NCBI GenBank assembly: GCA_933226995.1
Contig: CAKOFP010000270.1
Location: 1 to 14,169 of the forward strand
Direction of reading: 5' to 3'
DNA length: 14,169 nt
From: Candidatus Nitrosopolaris rasttigaisensis
GTDB taxonomy: Archaea > Thermoproteota > Nitrososphaeria > Nitrososphaerales > Nitrososphaeraceae
Positions 14,030 to 14,169 of the stretch are shown here, piece after piece. The notes beneath the pieces are model-generated. The model was given only the letters and a program-made list of their open reading frames with translations, did not search any database and was not told the origin of the DNA. Each line of letters opens with the position of its first letter. Within the stretch, counting starts at the first letter, position 1. A program made the position numbers and the translations under genes.

Positions 14030-14169
14030 ATGGATTACAAGCGCATCCATGAAAGTATAATGAAGAGCGATCCAAAGATTAGATTAGTTACAATATGTGA
14101 TCAAAATGGCAAAATTATGCACTCTGACCACCGTGAAGGTGTAAGGAATTTGCTAAGTCCAGACGAAAG
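14030..14169 (+). CDS. DUF6659-like protein, 5' part
   Basis: The gene runs off the right edge; 46 codons from ATG 14030 are visible. The reading starts MDYKRIHESIMKSDPKIRLV, then TICDQNGKIMHSDHREG and VRNLLSPDE. This is the arrangement I know from DUF6659 proteins of Thaumarchaeota: a helix, DPKIR leading into a strand, a turn with NGK, a REG motif, and LLSP-E opening the next helix. The shape recalls a Roadblock-like alpha/beta fold, which is inference. Family members are small cytoplasmic proteins of unknown function, often present in many copies per genome. The start is clear since ATG is directly followed by the family's usual first helix. Confidence 0.7.
   Translation, partial: MDYKRIHESIMKSDPKIRLVTICDQNGKIMHSDHREGVRNLLSPDE

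Overview
The window looks like a chromosomal stretch of an ammonia-oxidising archaeon of the Nitrososphaerales (Nitrososphaera/Nitrosocosmicus type). The evidence is an archaeal ATP-dependent DNA ligase, a PsbP-like secreted protein, a one-domain archaeal winged-helix regulator, a short geranylgeranyl-reductase-like flavoprotein, small Cys-rich proteins of a type I know from Thaumarchaeota, and the start of a DUF6659-like gene at the right edge. The DNA is AT-rich, intergenic gaps are wide, and the genes I consider intact cover only a little more than half of the window. No rRNA, tRNA, CRISPR array or complete insertion sequence was recognised. Species-level placement is inference.

Layout. 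1-256 holds a possible gene relic cut by the window edge. 390-974 (minus) is a secreted PsbP-like protein. 1251-1766 (plus) is a probable decayed gene, followed by a winged-helix regulator (1783-2073), a secreted Asn/His/Tyr-rich protein with 30-bp tandem repeats (2301-3110) and the replicative/repair DNA ligase (about 3284-5065). 5066-8740 is a poor, mostly minus-strand zone: a broken C2H2 zinc-finger gene (5717-6240), a small unknown protein (6623-6859), a broken DUF488 gene (6997-7522), a four-helix membrane protein (7535-8005), a frameshifted relic that looks like the nuclease end of a terminase-type protein (8204-8607, plus), and a truncated Cys-rich protein (8566-8739). 8884-9849 (minus) is a spore-photoproduct-lyase-like radical SAM protein with a strong dyad just before its start. 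10222-11097 (minus) is an unknown helical protein. On the plus strand follow an FAD-dependent reductase (11429-12460) and an NAD(P)H-hydrate dehydratase (12770-13651), with a second, frameshifted copy of the Cys-rich protein between them on the minus strand. The window ends inside a DUF6659-like gene (from 14030).

The intact genes are mostly single transcription units with unrelated housekeeping roles: DNA joining, repair of damaged nicotinamide cofactor, isoprenoid or lipid reduction, and cell-surface proteins. I see no operon-like defence or metabolic system. The most informative signal is in the gaps: four clear and two or more possible decayed genes, identifiable by reading motifs across frameshifts and stop codons. 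One of them is phage/plasmid-like, and one small Cys-rich family is present as two independently damaged copies.
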